Source: DATIXJ01 sp035518715
GTDB taxonomy: Bacteria; Bacteroidota; Ignavibacteria; UBA10030; SZUA-254
Assembly: GCA_035518715.1 (NCBI GenBank)
Contig: DATIXJ010000019.1
Location: 1 to 62,989 of the forward strand
Length of the DNA: 62,989 nt
Direction: 5' to 3'
The notes under the pieces were generated by a model. The model had not been told where the DNA came from and made no database searches. It saw only the letters and a program-made list of their open reading frames with translations. Position 1 is the stretch's first letter. Each line of letters begins with the position of its first letter. This document shows, piece after piece, positions 32,335-41,106 of this stretch. The position numbers were made by a program, and so were the translations under genes.

Positions 32335-32937
32335 ATGGCACATTTGCCGCTTACGCTCGTCTATCGACAGAAATACATTCAGGATCAGCTGGCCGACAGT
32401 GCCGAAACGAAGAAGAAGATGTTCGATGCCTGTGCCGGCGATATCCTCAAAGCCGTTGACGCGATCATCAAAACGTATAATTCCGGCGGAAAAGTGCTGC
32501 TCTGCGGCAATGGAGGAAGCGCAGCAGATTCGCAGCACATTGCCACGGAGCTCGTCATCCGCATGACGAAACCGAACAGACGCGCGCTTGCAGCCGTTGC
32601 GCTCACCACCGACAGTTCCATGCTGACGGCGGGAGGCAATGATATCGGGTTCGAGAATGTCTTCGCACGGCAGGTCGAAGGCCTTGGCAGCAGGGGAGAT
32701 GTTCTTATCGCCATCAGCACCAGCGGCAAGTCGGAAAATGTCAACCGGGCGATTCATGAGGCGAAGAAAAAAGGAATGACGGTGATCGGCTTCCTCGGAA
32801 AAGGCGGCGGGACGTCGAAGGATCTGTGCGATGTGCCTATTGTTATTCCCTCCGATGATACGCAAAGGATACAGGAAGGGCACATTACGGTGGCGCATAT
32901 CATCTGCGGCATCGTCGAAAATGAAATGTTCGGTTAA
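32335..32937 (+). CDS. gmhA: sedoheptulose 7-phosphate isomerase (GmhA)
   Basis: A 200-residue SIS-domain isomerase that converts sedoheptulose 7-phosphate to D-glycero-D-manno-heptose 7-phosphate for LPS core or other heptosides. Signature segments: 'LLCGNGGSAADSQHIATELV', 'TTDSSMLTAGGNDIGFENVFARQV', 'AISTSGKSENV' and 'EGHITVAHIICGIVE' with the catalytic Glu and His. The start is ATG 32335 (a GTG at 32329 is possible). It sits between alaS and a sugar-phosphate transferase, fitting an envelope polysaccharide role; the other heptose genes (hldE) are not in the window. Confidence 0.93.
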   Translation: MAHLPLTLVYRQKYIQDQLADSAETKKKMFDACAGDILKAVDAIIKTYNSGGKVLLCGNGGSAADSQHIATELVIRMTKPNRRALAAVALTTDSSMLTAGGNDIGFENVFARQVEGLGSRGDVLIAISTSGKSENVNRAIHEAKKKGMTVIGFLGKGGGTSKDLCDVPIVIPSDDTQRIQEGHITVAHIICGIVENEMFG

Positions 32938-32951
32938 CGCTCCCGCATTCG

Positions 32952-34355
32952 ATGGCGCATCCGCGACGCAACGATTTCCTGATCCCCACGCTCGGCGTTC
33001 TGTTTGATTCGCTTGCCATTGCGTCGTCGTTTCTGCTGGCATACCTCCTCCGATTCAGAACTCCGTTTCTCCATTTCCTCCCGCTTGTCGAGGGCGTGCC
33101 GCCGCTTGCCGAATATCTCCGCGGTGCCGCCGTCATCATTCCGATCTGGCTGCTCATCTTCAATTCGCGAAAAATGTACGGAGCGCGGAGAAATGTTGCC
33201 CGGGCGGATGATTTCCTCTCCATCATCCGGCTTGTCACGCTCGGCATGCTCGTGGTGATGAGTGCTGCATTCTTCTACCGCGCATTTTCGTATTCCCGCG
33301 CGGTATTCGGCTTGCTCTGGATTCTCTCGATCGTGTTCATTTTTACCGGGAGATTATGCCTTTATTGGATTGAACGCTGGCAGTACCGGCGTGGGAAAGA
33401 TCTGCGGCATGCGGTCATCATCGGGCATAATGCAACGGCAAACCGGATTTTCTATCACCTTCACGACCACCCTCTTCTTGGGTTCAAGTTTATCGGCTAT
33501 TTTTCGGACACGGAGTGCCTCCGAATCGAACCGCTTGGCAAGGCCACCTGGCTTGGCAGGATGGATGATATCCCGAACCAGCTGCTGAAACACCGGATCG
33601 AGATGGTGCTCGTTGCCCTCGATATCCCCGAACATGAGAAGCTTGTCAGCATTATCCAGGATTGTGAGGGGATGAATGTGGAATTCATGATTGTGCCGGA
33701 TTTTGTTGAAATCATGACGAGCCGCATGGCAGTCAAGGAGATCGAGGGAATTCCCTTTGTGCGGCTGAAGGGAGTTCCGATGACCACGTGGGGGAGAATC
33801 GCAAAGCGGCTCTTCGACTTTTTGATTTCTTCCGTCCTCCTGATCGTGACGTCCCCGTTGTTTCTTCTGATCGGCCTTCTGATCAAGCTCACCTCTCACG
33901 GCGAGGCGATGTTCGTCCAGGAGAGGATCGGACTCGATGGGAAACCGTTCAAAATCCTTAAGTTCCGGTCGATGAAGAGGGGTTCGGAGCAGTTTGACAG
34001 GTACGCGGGTCTCGGGATCCAGAATGATCCGCGGCAGACGTTTGTCGGGCGCATCCTGCGCCGGACTTCACTCGATGAGCTGCCCCAGCTCATTAATGTC
34101 TGGAAAGGGGAGATGAGCCTTGTGGGACCAAGACCGGAACGCCCGTATTTCGTGGAACAGTTTAAACGCATGATACCGAAATATCTCGACCGGCATCGTG
34201 TAAAAACAGGAATCACCGGTTGGGCTCAGGTGAACGGCCTTCGCGGCGACTCTTCACTCGAAGAACGCATCAAGTTCGATATCTATTATATAGAAAACTG
34301 GTCGATGTTGTTTGATCTGAAGATCATCCTGAGAACGGTCAGAGCTCTCTTCTAA
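32952..34355 (+). CDS. polyprenyl-phosphate sugar-1-phosphate transferase (exopolysaccharide)
   Basis: A 467-residue inner-membrane enzyme of the WcaJ/WbaP family that begins exopolysaccharide repeat synthesis by moving a sugar phosphate onto undecaprenyl phosphate. About four N-terminal membrane helices, a central CoA-binding_3 (Rossmann) domain ('AVIIGHNATANRIFYHL'), a fifth hydrophobic helix ('LFDFLISSVLLIVTSPLFLLIGLLI') and the catalytic C-terminus with 'QERIGLDGKPFKILKFRSM', 'LRRTSLDELPQLINVWKGEMSLVGPRPE' and 'VKTGITGWAQVNGLRGD'. The donor is likely UDP-glucose or galactose but is not certain. It follows gmhA by 14 bases. Confidence 0.93.
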   Translation: MAHPRRNDFLIPTLGVLFDSLAIASSFLLAYLLRFRTPFLHFLPLVEGVPPLAEYLRGAAVIIPIWLLIFNSRKMYGARRNVARADDFLSIIRLVTLGMLVVMSAAFFYRAFSYSRAVFGLLWILSIVFIFTGRLCLYWIERWQYRRGKDLRHAVIIGHNATANRIFYHLHDHPLLGFKFIGYFSDTECLRIEPLGKATWLGRMDDIPNQLLKHRIEMVLVALDIPEHEKLVSIIQDCEGMNVEFMIVPDFVEIMTSRMAVKEIEGIPFVRLKGVPMTTWGRIAKRLFDFLISSVLLIVTSPLFLLIGLLIKLTSHGEAMFVQERIGLDGKPFKILKFRSMKRGSEQFDRYAGLGIQNDPRQTFVGRILRRTSLDELPQLINVWKGEMSLVGPRPERPYFVEQFKRMIPKYLDRHRVKTGITGWAQVNGLRGDSSLEERIKFDIYYIENWSMLFDLKIILRTVRALF

Positions 34356-34359
34356 TCTG

Positions 34360-34668
34360 ATGATCACACTCCTCATTTTCTACGCGCATGTTGTCGCCGC
34401 TGTCGCCCTCTATACAAAACGGTGGCAGGAAGCGAACTGGAAAGAAGGGTTTCTGGCCGTCGGATTTCTTCTTCTCATTTTTTCGGTGGGATGGTCGATC
34501 TCAACATTCATCATGAAGCTCCTCGTCAGCGAAAAGGGATTCGCCGTCTGGCTCGACCGCGATACATTATCCCTTCTGCTTCTTGCGGTGATGGAATGCG
34601 CGTTCTTCTCGATACAGATCAGGCGAAAGCACGCCAAGCACATTCCTCCCGCGGTGCGTGCTGTCTGA
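34360..34668 (+). CDS. small membrane protein of unknown function
   Basis: A 102-residue protein with three hydrophobic segments: about residues 2-17, 30-54 and 68-84, and a basic C-terminal tail. No family was recognised. It starts four bases after the sugar transferase stop and ends just before a strong terminator, so it is part of the alaS-gmhA-transferase run and may assist the transferase in the membrane. This last point is a guess from position only. Confidence 0.72.
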   Translation: MITLLIFYAHVVAAVALYTKRWQEANWKEGFLAVGFLLLIFSVGWSISTFIMKLLVSEKGFAVWLDRDTLSLLLLAVMECAFFSIQIRRKHAKHIPPAVRAV

Positions 34669-34701
34669 AATATTCCTGGTCCATCGGGCTCCCCGTAAAA
34701 A

Positions 34702-34736
34702 AGAAGCCGGCAGATTGATTGCCGGCTTCTCGTTTT
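34702..34736. terminator. strong bidirectional terminator
   Basis: Perfect 11-base stem AGAAGCCGGCA (34702-34712) / TGCCGGCTTCT (34720-34730), loop of 7. T-runs occur on both strands (CGTTTTTT on plus, TTTTTTACG on minus). It separates the convergent small membrane protein and SdrD-repeat genes. Confidence 0.88.
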
Positions 34737-34757
34737 TTGCGGATATTCCGCTCTCGA

Positions 34758-37700
34758 CTACTTTAGCAGGATCATCTTCTTGACATCGGTAAAGACCTGC
34801 TTGACCGGGTTGTCATCGCCCACAACCGTTTCTGCGGTGATCCGGTAGAAGTAGACACCGGAAGCCATGTTCAGCAATCCGGATGACAACTGGAACTGAT
34901 ATGATCCCGCATCCGCTAGCTCGTGGTCGACGAGCGTTGCAACCTCCTGACCGAGAATGTTGTAGACCTTCAGCGTGACATAACTCTGTGCCGGTAGGTA
35001 GTAATCGATTTCCGTCGAGGGGTTGAACGGATTCGGGAAATTCTGGTTCAGTGTGAACACATCCGGTATCCCGTGCGGACGCGCATAGGCAAAGTTCTTA
35101 CCCGCATTCGCCGATGAGGTGTCGAGCCGGAAGAACGATACGGCGCTCAATGCCTTTACCGGCGTAAGATTCAAACCGGTTGCAAAGCTGATGGTATCGA
35201 CCGGTCCGGAGAAGGAGGAATCGATGAGCCGGATCGTTTCCCAGATCTGCTCTGCCGAGAGATAGGCGAGTGCGCCTGAATCGCGGCACACCGAGGTCTT
35301 CGCCGTGTCCTTCACCGAGGACATGAATTCATCAAGCATCGCCGCGATTGCCCGTATCGACTTCCCGTTGAACGGATGCAGTGAATCGGTGCCGGTTCCC
35401 TGATCGAAGATCAGATTGCCGAATCCGCCGGGTGTGATGTCCATATCGCTTGCGATAATGTTGGTTTGGAGAGCAATAGCTTCGGCGAACAGCTTGTTGT
35501 TCTCCTGCGTCGGCGTCAGAGACCGCTGCTGATTCTTGATCGACCTTCTGTTCGTGTATGTGGCGAGGCACCTTGGATCGCCGCTCTGCATCCGGTCATG
35601 ACTGTCGATGAGTGATTTCATGACATCCTTCCAGGTGCCATGAACGACCGAGTGCGGTCCGCCCAGTCCGACTTTCAATCCGCCGCCTGTTAACTGAACG
35701 ACATTGATGTCGTTTGGTTCAGGATAGAGGAGGAGATTCTGGGTATTCGCTCCGGTCACAAGAACTCGTTTCGCGGAGTTATTGGTCCAGAATGTCTTGC
35801 CTAACGTTTCCGGTTTTGGTTTGATGCCGATGCCCGAGAAGACCACCGAATCGCCGGTCAGAACTGGTGTGGCAAAATTGATGGTCACACTCGTCATTTT
35901 CGGATTCCAGGTTTGTATCGCGGGCCTGTTCACCACAATGGAATCTTTGACGGCGACGTTGAATTTTGTCGTGAGCAGGGCCATCTGCTGCGGGCCGGAA
36001 CTTGTATCCACGACCACAAATCTGAACTGTACCCGGGTGGGCTTTACAGGAACGGGCTTATGCTTATTGGAGGCATCGCGTGCGAGCGCGAGGCTCTCCG
36101 GCAGGAACGTCCGGAATGCCAGACTGAACGTGCTGTCCCGGTGATTACCGAAATTCAGTCCGGTCAGATTCTGCTCCACACCGAGATTCACGGTGTAGGG
36201 CTGGAGATGATCCGGCTGTGTCTGGCGCCACTCTGTCCTGAAGACTTCGCTGAGATTGTACTTGCCGGGCCAGAGCCCGCTGAACGAAAATTGTCCGTTT
36301 ACATCAGTCGTTGCGGAGGAGAAGACAGATGAACCGAAATACGTCGTCCCGGTAAGATTCATGGTCCACCCGGGCAGTCCGGTCTCGCCGCCGTCCTGCG
36401 CGCCGTTGCCGTTCAGATCGTTATACTTCATCCCGGCAACTGAACCGGTCGAGATCGCGTAATTTCCAAAATCCAGTGTGTCGATCAATTCTCCGGAATA
36501 ACAGGTCACACTGTATGTCGATTCCGGGAACGACTGCCACCAGCCCATCTGCGGCACTTCCTTGATCTTGTAATTCCCCGACGGCAGACTCAGGAACTGA
36601 TAGAAGCCGCTGCTGTCGGTCTTCACCGTTTTGCTCTTCGTCCCGGAGAGCTTGATCGTAATCCCTGCGATCCCCGGCTCGTGCTCGTCTTTGATCCCGT
36701 TCCGGTTCACATCATCGAACTTCTGACCCATAATGGTGTTGACGGAATCATCATAATAATTTCCGAAGTCGTTTCCGTTCGATGTGGTGTTGAGATCGGG
36801 AATAGTAATCCGGTACGATTCGCTCACCGGGTATGATTCCACCCATCCCTGCTTGCCGACTTCACTCACATCATAAACGCCCGGCTGGAAGACAAAGAGA
36901 GAATACTGGCCAAGGGAATCAGTGAGATCGTAATCGATCATGTTGCCGTTGGTATCCGACAGGACGATCTTCCAGTTCGGCAGCACGGTATCTCCGCCGT
37001 CGAATGTGCCGTTACGGTTGATGTCGTTGAACTTGGTGCCGTTGATGAAGCTGGCCTGCGTATAATTTCCGAAGTGGATACTGTCGACAACCGTATCGGG
37101 TGTTGAGAGATTGATAGTCCAGGTTCCCGAGAGCGGATACTTTTGTGTCCAGTTCGGTTCGAATGTTTCGGAAACGGTATACGTTCCCAGAGGAAGCGTA
37201 AACAGATAATGTCCGCGGACATTGGTTGTTGTGGTAATGGAAACAGGTCCGCTTGCGGTGATGATCCAGTCCTTGATGCCGCGTTCGCCCGGGTCTTTCA
37301 CGCCGTTATTATTGACATCGAAGAACTTCCTTCCTTCAATAATCCCGCCCTGATCGAAGACCACGATATCATCAATAAACCATCCTGGAAAATTGTTGAA
37401 GTTGGCATCAAACGTATAGAAGTAGAACCGGATGAGAACTGTCTGACCGGAATAGGGTGTGAGATCGAGAGAGGTGATTGTCCATCCTCCGCTGCTCCCT
37501 GAGGGTGCAGCGCCGTAGCCGCCGCGCAGGTGCGTCCAGGTGGTTCCGTTATCATTCGACACGTCGACCATGCAATCGTCCCATCCCTGTTCTGTTTCAT
37601 AATTCTCCGCAAACATCAGCGTGATGGGTCCGATTGCACCGGTGAGGGCGATGGGTTCCGAGACCAGTGCGGTATTGATAATTCTACCGGTGTTGTAATC

Positions 37701-38114
37701 TCCCTGTCCATCTATACCTGCCCAATAGCTGTGCGTGGGAGAGCTCGCATTGAGTGTGGTGCGATGCCAGAGATCGTCGGTTGTACCCCCGTACAATTGG
37801 GTTGTCCAGGTGTGTGCGCCTGCCTCAAAGTTGTCGTAAAAGAAAATGGATGATGTCGTGGAGGAGGTACGATTGAGAGAGATCCCAACACGTGGTCGCA
37901 CAGAGGAAAGCTCTCCGCTGAGGGCCTTCTTTTGCGCAACTGCCTGACGGTGGCGATATTCCCTCAATTGCCGGGCTGCGTTCATCTCGCGCTCTCGCAA
38001 CGATTGCTGACGCGTGACAATTTGACCTGCAGAAAGAGGTAGAACGAAAAGAAGAGATGCAGCGAGAACGACAAGAACCGTGGAAATCCGAAACCGGATA
38101 CCAAATGTCTTCAT
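34758..38114 (-). CDS. T9SS cargo protein with SdrD-like B repeats
   Basis: An 1118-residue secreted protein. ATG 38114 is chosen because it is followed by a signal peptide ('ISTVLVVLAASLLFVLPLSAG') and preceded by GGGGG; the longer frame to 38231 is not supported. After a linker comes a MAM/jelly-roll type module ('SYWAGIDGQGDY', 'GWFIDDIVVFD'), then four SdrD B-like repeats with 'FDVNNNGVKD', 'FNDINRNGTFD', 'FDDVNRNGIKD' and 'YNDLNGNGAQD' Ca-loop motifs, a large module of unknown fold, and a T9SS sorting domain ('NFPNPFNPSTEIDYYL', 'GVYFYRITAE', ending 'KKMILLK'). It is likely a surface adhesin. The Ca-loop motifs suggest calcium-stabilised rods. Confidence 0.87.
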   Translation of the reverse strand: MKTFGIRFRISTVLVVLAASLLFVLPLSAGQIVTRQQSLREREMNAARQLREYRHRQAVAQKKALSGELSSVRPRVGISLNRTSSTTSSIFFYDNFEAGAHTWTTQLYGGTTDDLWHRTTLNASSPTHSYWAGIDGQGDYNTGRIINTALVSEPIALTGAIGPITLMFAENYETEQGWDDCMVDVSNDNGTTWTHLRGGYGAAPSGSSGGWTITSLDLTPYSGQTVLIRFYFYTFDANFNNFPGWFIDDIVVFDQGGIIEGRKFFDVNNNGVKDPGERGIKDWIITASGPVSITTTTNVRGHYLFTLPLGTYTVSETFEPNWTQKYPLSGTWTINLSTPDTVVDSIHFGNYTQASFINGTKFNDINRNGTFDGGDTVLPNWKIVLSDTNGNMIDYDLTDSLGQYSLFVFQPGVYDVSEVGKQGWVESYPVSESYRITIPDLNTTSNGNDFGNYYDDSVNTIMGQKFDDVNRNGIKDEHEPGIAGITIKLSGTKSKTVKTDSSGFYQFLSLPSGNYKIKEVPQMGWWQSFPESTYSVTCYSGELIDTLDFGNYAISTGSVAGMKYNDLNGNGAQDGGETGLPGWTMNLTGTTYFGSSVFSSATTDVNGQFSFSGLWPGKYNLSEVFRTEWRQTQPDHLQPYTVNLGVEQNLTGLNFGNHRDSTFSLAFRTFLPESLALARDASNKHKPVPVKPTRVQFRFVVVDTSSGPQQMALLTTKFNVAVKDSIVVNRPAIQTWNPKMTSVTINFATPVLTGDSVVFSGIGIKPKPETLGKTFWTNNSAKRVLVTGANTQNLLLYPEPNDINVVQLTGGGLKVGLGGPHSVVHGTWKDVMKSLIDSHDRMQSGDPRCLATYTNRRSIKNQQRSLTPTQENNKLFAEAIALQTNIIASDMDITPGGFGNLIFDQGTGTDSLHPFNGKSIRAIAAMLDEFMSSVKDTAKTSVCRDSGALAYLSAEQIWETIRLIDSSFSGPVDTISFATGLNLTPVKALSAVSFFRLDTSSANAGKNFAYARPHGIPDVFTLNQNFPNPFNPSTEIDYYLPAQSYVTLKVYNILGQEVATLVDHELADAGSYQFQLSSGLLNMASGVYFYRITAETVVGDDNPVKQVFTDVKKMILLK

Positions 38115-38172
38115 AAATCCCCCAGGATGTTGAGTGGTAGAGTGGATCTTGGGCTTAAAGGTCAGATATAAA

Positions 38173-38201
38173 ATGATACAAACGCACTTCATGAAAGTCA
38201 A
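38173..38201 (-). promoter_or_regulatory. promoter of SdrD-repeat cargo gene
   Basis: On the minus strand, TTGACT (38201-38196), a 17-base spacer and TATCAT (38178-38173), 59 bases before ATG 38114. Confidence 0.65.
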
Positions 38202-38349
38202 GCCGGGAATTAACAAAATTGAGAATCTCAAGGGGAGATTGGTTCCGGAACGTACGGGGACGGACTCCGGACGATCAACTAACCTGTGTCAATTCAACGA
38301 CATACGTGCTGACCGTACTCGAAGCAATTACAATATTAAATAATTTTTA

Positions 38350-38383
38350 CCCGTTCCTTCCCGGGCTCGCAGGAAGGAACGGG
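38350..38383 (-). terminator. hairpin after S46 peptidase gene
   Basis: Perfect 12-base stem CCCGTTCCTTCC (38350-38361) / GGAAGGAACGGG (38372-38383), loop of 10, twelve bases after the stop of the minus-strand peptidase. What follows on that strand is A/T-rich but not a T-run, so termination may be weak or factor-assisted. Confidence 0.55.
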
Positions 38384-38394
38384 TCCGAAAACGC

Positions 38395-40563
38395 CTAATG
38401 AATCACGAGCTCGTTGAGTATGTTCTGGGCATTTGAATATTTGTCCAGAATGAACAAGACATACCTTGCCTCGACGTTGATCGCCCGGTTGAGCGGTTCC
38501 TGATAGATATAGTCCCCGACGACCGATTCCCAGTTTCCGTCGAATGCGACACCGATGAGTTCTCCCTTCCCGTTGATCACGGGACTGCCGGAGTTCCCGC
38601 CGGTGATATCGAGGTTGGCAAGAAATGCCACGGGGACGTCATGGAGTTTTGGATCGGCCCATCTTCCAAAATCCTTCTTCACCCAAAGGTCGTGGAGTTT
38701 TGGCGGTACAATGAAGGGATCCTCGCCGGTCTCCTTTTCAATGACGCCGCCGAGAGTGGTCTCGTCGTCGTAATGCACGGCATCCCGGGGATCATAGGGT
38801 TTGATGACGCCGTAGGTGAGTCGGAGTGATCGGTTTGCGTCCGGGTAGAGATTCTCGCCTTTCCACGCCATCAGTGCCTCGATGTACCGTGAATCGAGGA
38901 GCGAAATGGCCGATGTCAATTTCGAGCTCTTTGCCTGTAGTGGTTCGTTGTCGTTGTCCAGCATCGAAACGAATTTCACAAATCTGTCGTCCTGGATATC
39001 GTCTGCCGATTTCTCAAGGAGTTTCAGACATCCGTCCTCCGTGGTGAGCTTGCTGTCGTGGTAGAGGTTGTCGACAAATTCATTGATTTCTTTCACCTTG
39101 TCGGCACCATCGGTGGACTGTCCGACGATCTGCTGGATGGAACGGATTGACTGATCGGAAGGAAGCTCGGTTGCTTTCAGCATCATCGCCACGAGCTCAT
39201 CCTTGTCGACCGAGATCGTGACGTTCTTGAACGCAGTGCCGAGGAAGTCCCGAAGTTCCTTGACATTCTTTTCAGGGGGCTTCATATCCCCGCTTGCGGA
39301 GTCCTTTGCAAAACTCTTCGCAAGCCGGCTGAAGCGCTGCGCGATCCGCAGTACCGCCGAGCTCCCGTAGATCTGGGACATGACAAGCTGTTCTTTATTA
39401 AAGGTGCGCACCTCGTCGGTTGCCTTCGCAATATCGGCGAGAATTGTTCCGTACTTCTTATTCAGCTCTGGGTTCTTCTGGAGGAAAACGCCGAACTCTT
39501 TTTCCCGTTGCTGACGAACAGTGAGAATATCCGCGCGGCGCATTCCCTCGAGAGTTCCTTCATAGTTCTTGTAGGCATTGGCAAGTCCGCGCCAGGTTGA
39601 TGCGTATTGTATTTCGACGGCCCGGTCCTTTTTTCCCGCCGCCTCCATAATATCCATGCGCGTCTTATAGAGGTCGATCAGCATGGGAAGCGACTGGTCC
39701 CTGCTAAGCTGGACTTCCGCCGATGTCCGGTACCGGAATGTCCGCCCCGGATATCCCATAATCATAGCGAAGGATCCCGTCTCCAACGGTTTGGAGGAAA
39801 TGGGAAGAAAGATCTTCGGCTTGTAGGGGACGTTGTCCTTGGAATATTTTGCGGGTTTCCCGTCGGGAGCAACATACGCGCGCATGAATCCAAAATCACC
39901 CGTATGACGCGGCCAGTACCAGTTATCGACCTCGCCGCCGTAATTGCCGATTGAGGAGGGAGGCGCATAGACCAGCCGGACATCGTTCATGACCTGAAAT
40001 CCATAGAGCAGATACTTCCCTCCGCTGAATGTGGAAGACACCTCATACTCGATGTCGCCGGTCCCCTTGGCGGCCTTCTGCAGGTCTTCGGTCTTTTTCC
40101 GGATCGCCGCGGAACGGGCAACGGGCGTCATGGTATCGCTGACGGCGGTGAGGATATCATCCGTCACGTCCTTGATTGAAACAACGATGCGTGCAAAATA
40201 GGATGGAACCGGAATTTCTTCCTCATGTGTCTTGGCGTACATGCCGTCTTTCAGGTAATCCTCCTTCACGGAGCTTACCGATTGAAGCGCGCCATAGACG
40301 ATGTGGTGGTTGGTGATGATCAATCCGTCTGCCGAAACAAACGAGCCGGTTCCCCCGGGAAGAAGCACCACGGCGTCTTTGAGGCTTGTTCCATTCGGAT
40401 TGTAGATTTGATCCGGGGTTAATTCCAGACCATGCGATTTCATTTCCTGAAAGGGAAGTTTGCTGACCTGTGTCATCAGCCACATGCCCTCGTCGGGTCG
40501 CAGGAAGTGAACCGAGAGTATGGAAATTGCGAGTACAACAACAACGGAGAAGAAGCGTTTCAT
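38395..40563 (-). CDS. S46-family dipeptidyl-peptidase (DPP7-like)
   Basis: A 722-residue exopeptidase that removes dipeptides from the N-terminus of peptides in the periplasm. Signal peptide, then catalytic His in 'ITNHHIVYG' (residues 82-90), catalytic Asp in 'HTGDFGFMRAY' and catalytic Ser in 'TGGNSGSPVI'. The S46 family distinguishes DPP7 (hydrophobic P1) from DPP11 (acidic P1) by Gly versus Arg in the 'FDxN' stretch; here it reads 'AFDGNWES', so DPP7-type specificity is predicted. The length matches the family (~720). Its role is peptide nutrition. It is transcribed alone, with a terminator-like hairpin after it; no promoter with good spacing was recognised. Confidence 0.94.
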   Translation of the reverse strand: MKRFFSVVVVLAISILSVHFLRPDEGMWLMTQVSKLPFQEMKSHGLELTPDQIYNPNGTSLKDAVVLLPGGTGSFVSADGLIITNHHIVYGALQSVSSVKEDYLKDGMYAKTHEEEIPVPSYFARIVVSIKDVTDDILTAVSDTMTPVARSAAIRKKTEDLQKAAKGTGDIEYEVSSTFSGGKYLLYGFQVMNDVRLVYAPPSSIGNYGGEVDNWYWPRHTGDFGFMRAYVAPDGKPAKYSKDNVPYKPKIFLPISSKPLETGSFAMIMGYPGRTFRYRTSAEVQLSRDQSLPMLIDLYKTRMDIMEAAGKKDRAVEIQYASTWRGLANAYKNYEGTLEGMRRADILTVRQQREKEFGVFLQKNPELNKKYGTILADIAKATDEVRTFNKEQLVMSQIYGSSAVLRIAQRFSRLAKSFAKDSASGDMKPPEKNVKELRDFLGTAFKNVTISVDKDELVAMMLKATELPSDQSIRSIQQIVGQSTDGADKVKEINEFVDNLYHDSKLTTEDGCLKLLEKSADDIQDDRFVKFVSMLDNDNEPLQAKSSKLTSAISLLDSRYIEALMAWKGENLYPDANRSLRLTYGVIKPYDPRDAVHYDDETTLGGVIEKETGEDPFIVPPKLHDLWVKKDFGRWADPKLHDVPVAFLANLDITGGNSGSPVINGKGELIGVAFDGNWESVVGDYIYQEPLNRAINVEARYVLFILDKYSNAQNILNELVIH

Positions 40564-40716
40564 GAGAAGCTCCTCAGAGGTTCGATAATGGAGAACGGGT
40601 TAGAAAGAACGTCTCGGAAGGAAATCACGAGCACAGATGTGTGATCTAAAATGCAAAAACTCTCCATGAGTTGCAAACAGAACGCATCAACACATTCGCG
40701 TCCCACGAATGGTCTG

Positions 40717-41085
40717 CTATCCCAGTGCCTCGGAAATTCTGATGGAATATCCGTTGATATCCCGGATAGTAAACTCCCTCCGCTTCCACGACTTATTTCC
40801 GGGGTGATCGATGATCTGGATGTCTTTTAATGCATACTCGTTGTAGATGTCGTCCAGATCCTTCACGAACCAGACAATTTCGAAACCCTTGCCAAGAAGA
40901 TCGCAGCGGTTCACATAGTCCGGATCTGCATTGAAGAGGAGGTGGAGATTATCCCGCCGTATTCCTCCGTCGAACCCGCCTTTCCAGATCCATTCATCGT
41001 AGAATCCGAGGCGGTCTTTGTAGTACCGGAGCGTTTCGTTCAGATCTGCGACCGGCAGGAATGGTGTGCAGTGAGAGAAATGCAT
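40717..41085 (-). CDS. VOC-family (glyoxalase/dioxygenase-like) protein
   Basis: A 122-residue single vicinal-oxygen-chelate fold. Beta-alpha-beta-beta-beta repeats are visible with 'PFLPVADLNETLRYYKDRLGF' at the start and 'FTIRDINGYSIRISE' at the end. Metal ligands of glyoxalase I are only partly evident, so it may be a bleomycin-resistance-like binding protein rather than an enzyme. It follows the histidine kinase by 21 bases and may be co-transcribed with purA and the kinase. Substrate unknown. Confidence 0.85.
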   Translation of the reverse strand: MHFSHCTPFLPVADLNETLRYYKDRLGFYDEWIWKGGFDGGIRRDNLHLLFNADPDYVNRCDLLGKGFEIVWFVKDLDDIYNEYALKDIQIIDHPGNKSWKRREFTIRDINGYSIRISEALG

Positions 41086-41106
41086 GGCCCTGTCATCTTT
41101 CGCGTT

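Noticed and set aside
34669..34757. Bidirectional hairpin considered as an attachment site
   Set aside because: Perfect stem with T-runs on both strands between convergent genes is fully explained as a terminator.
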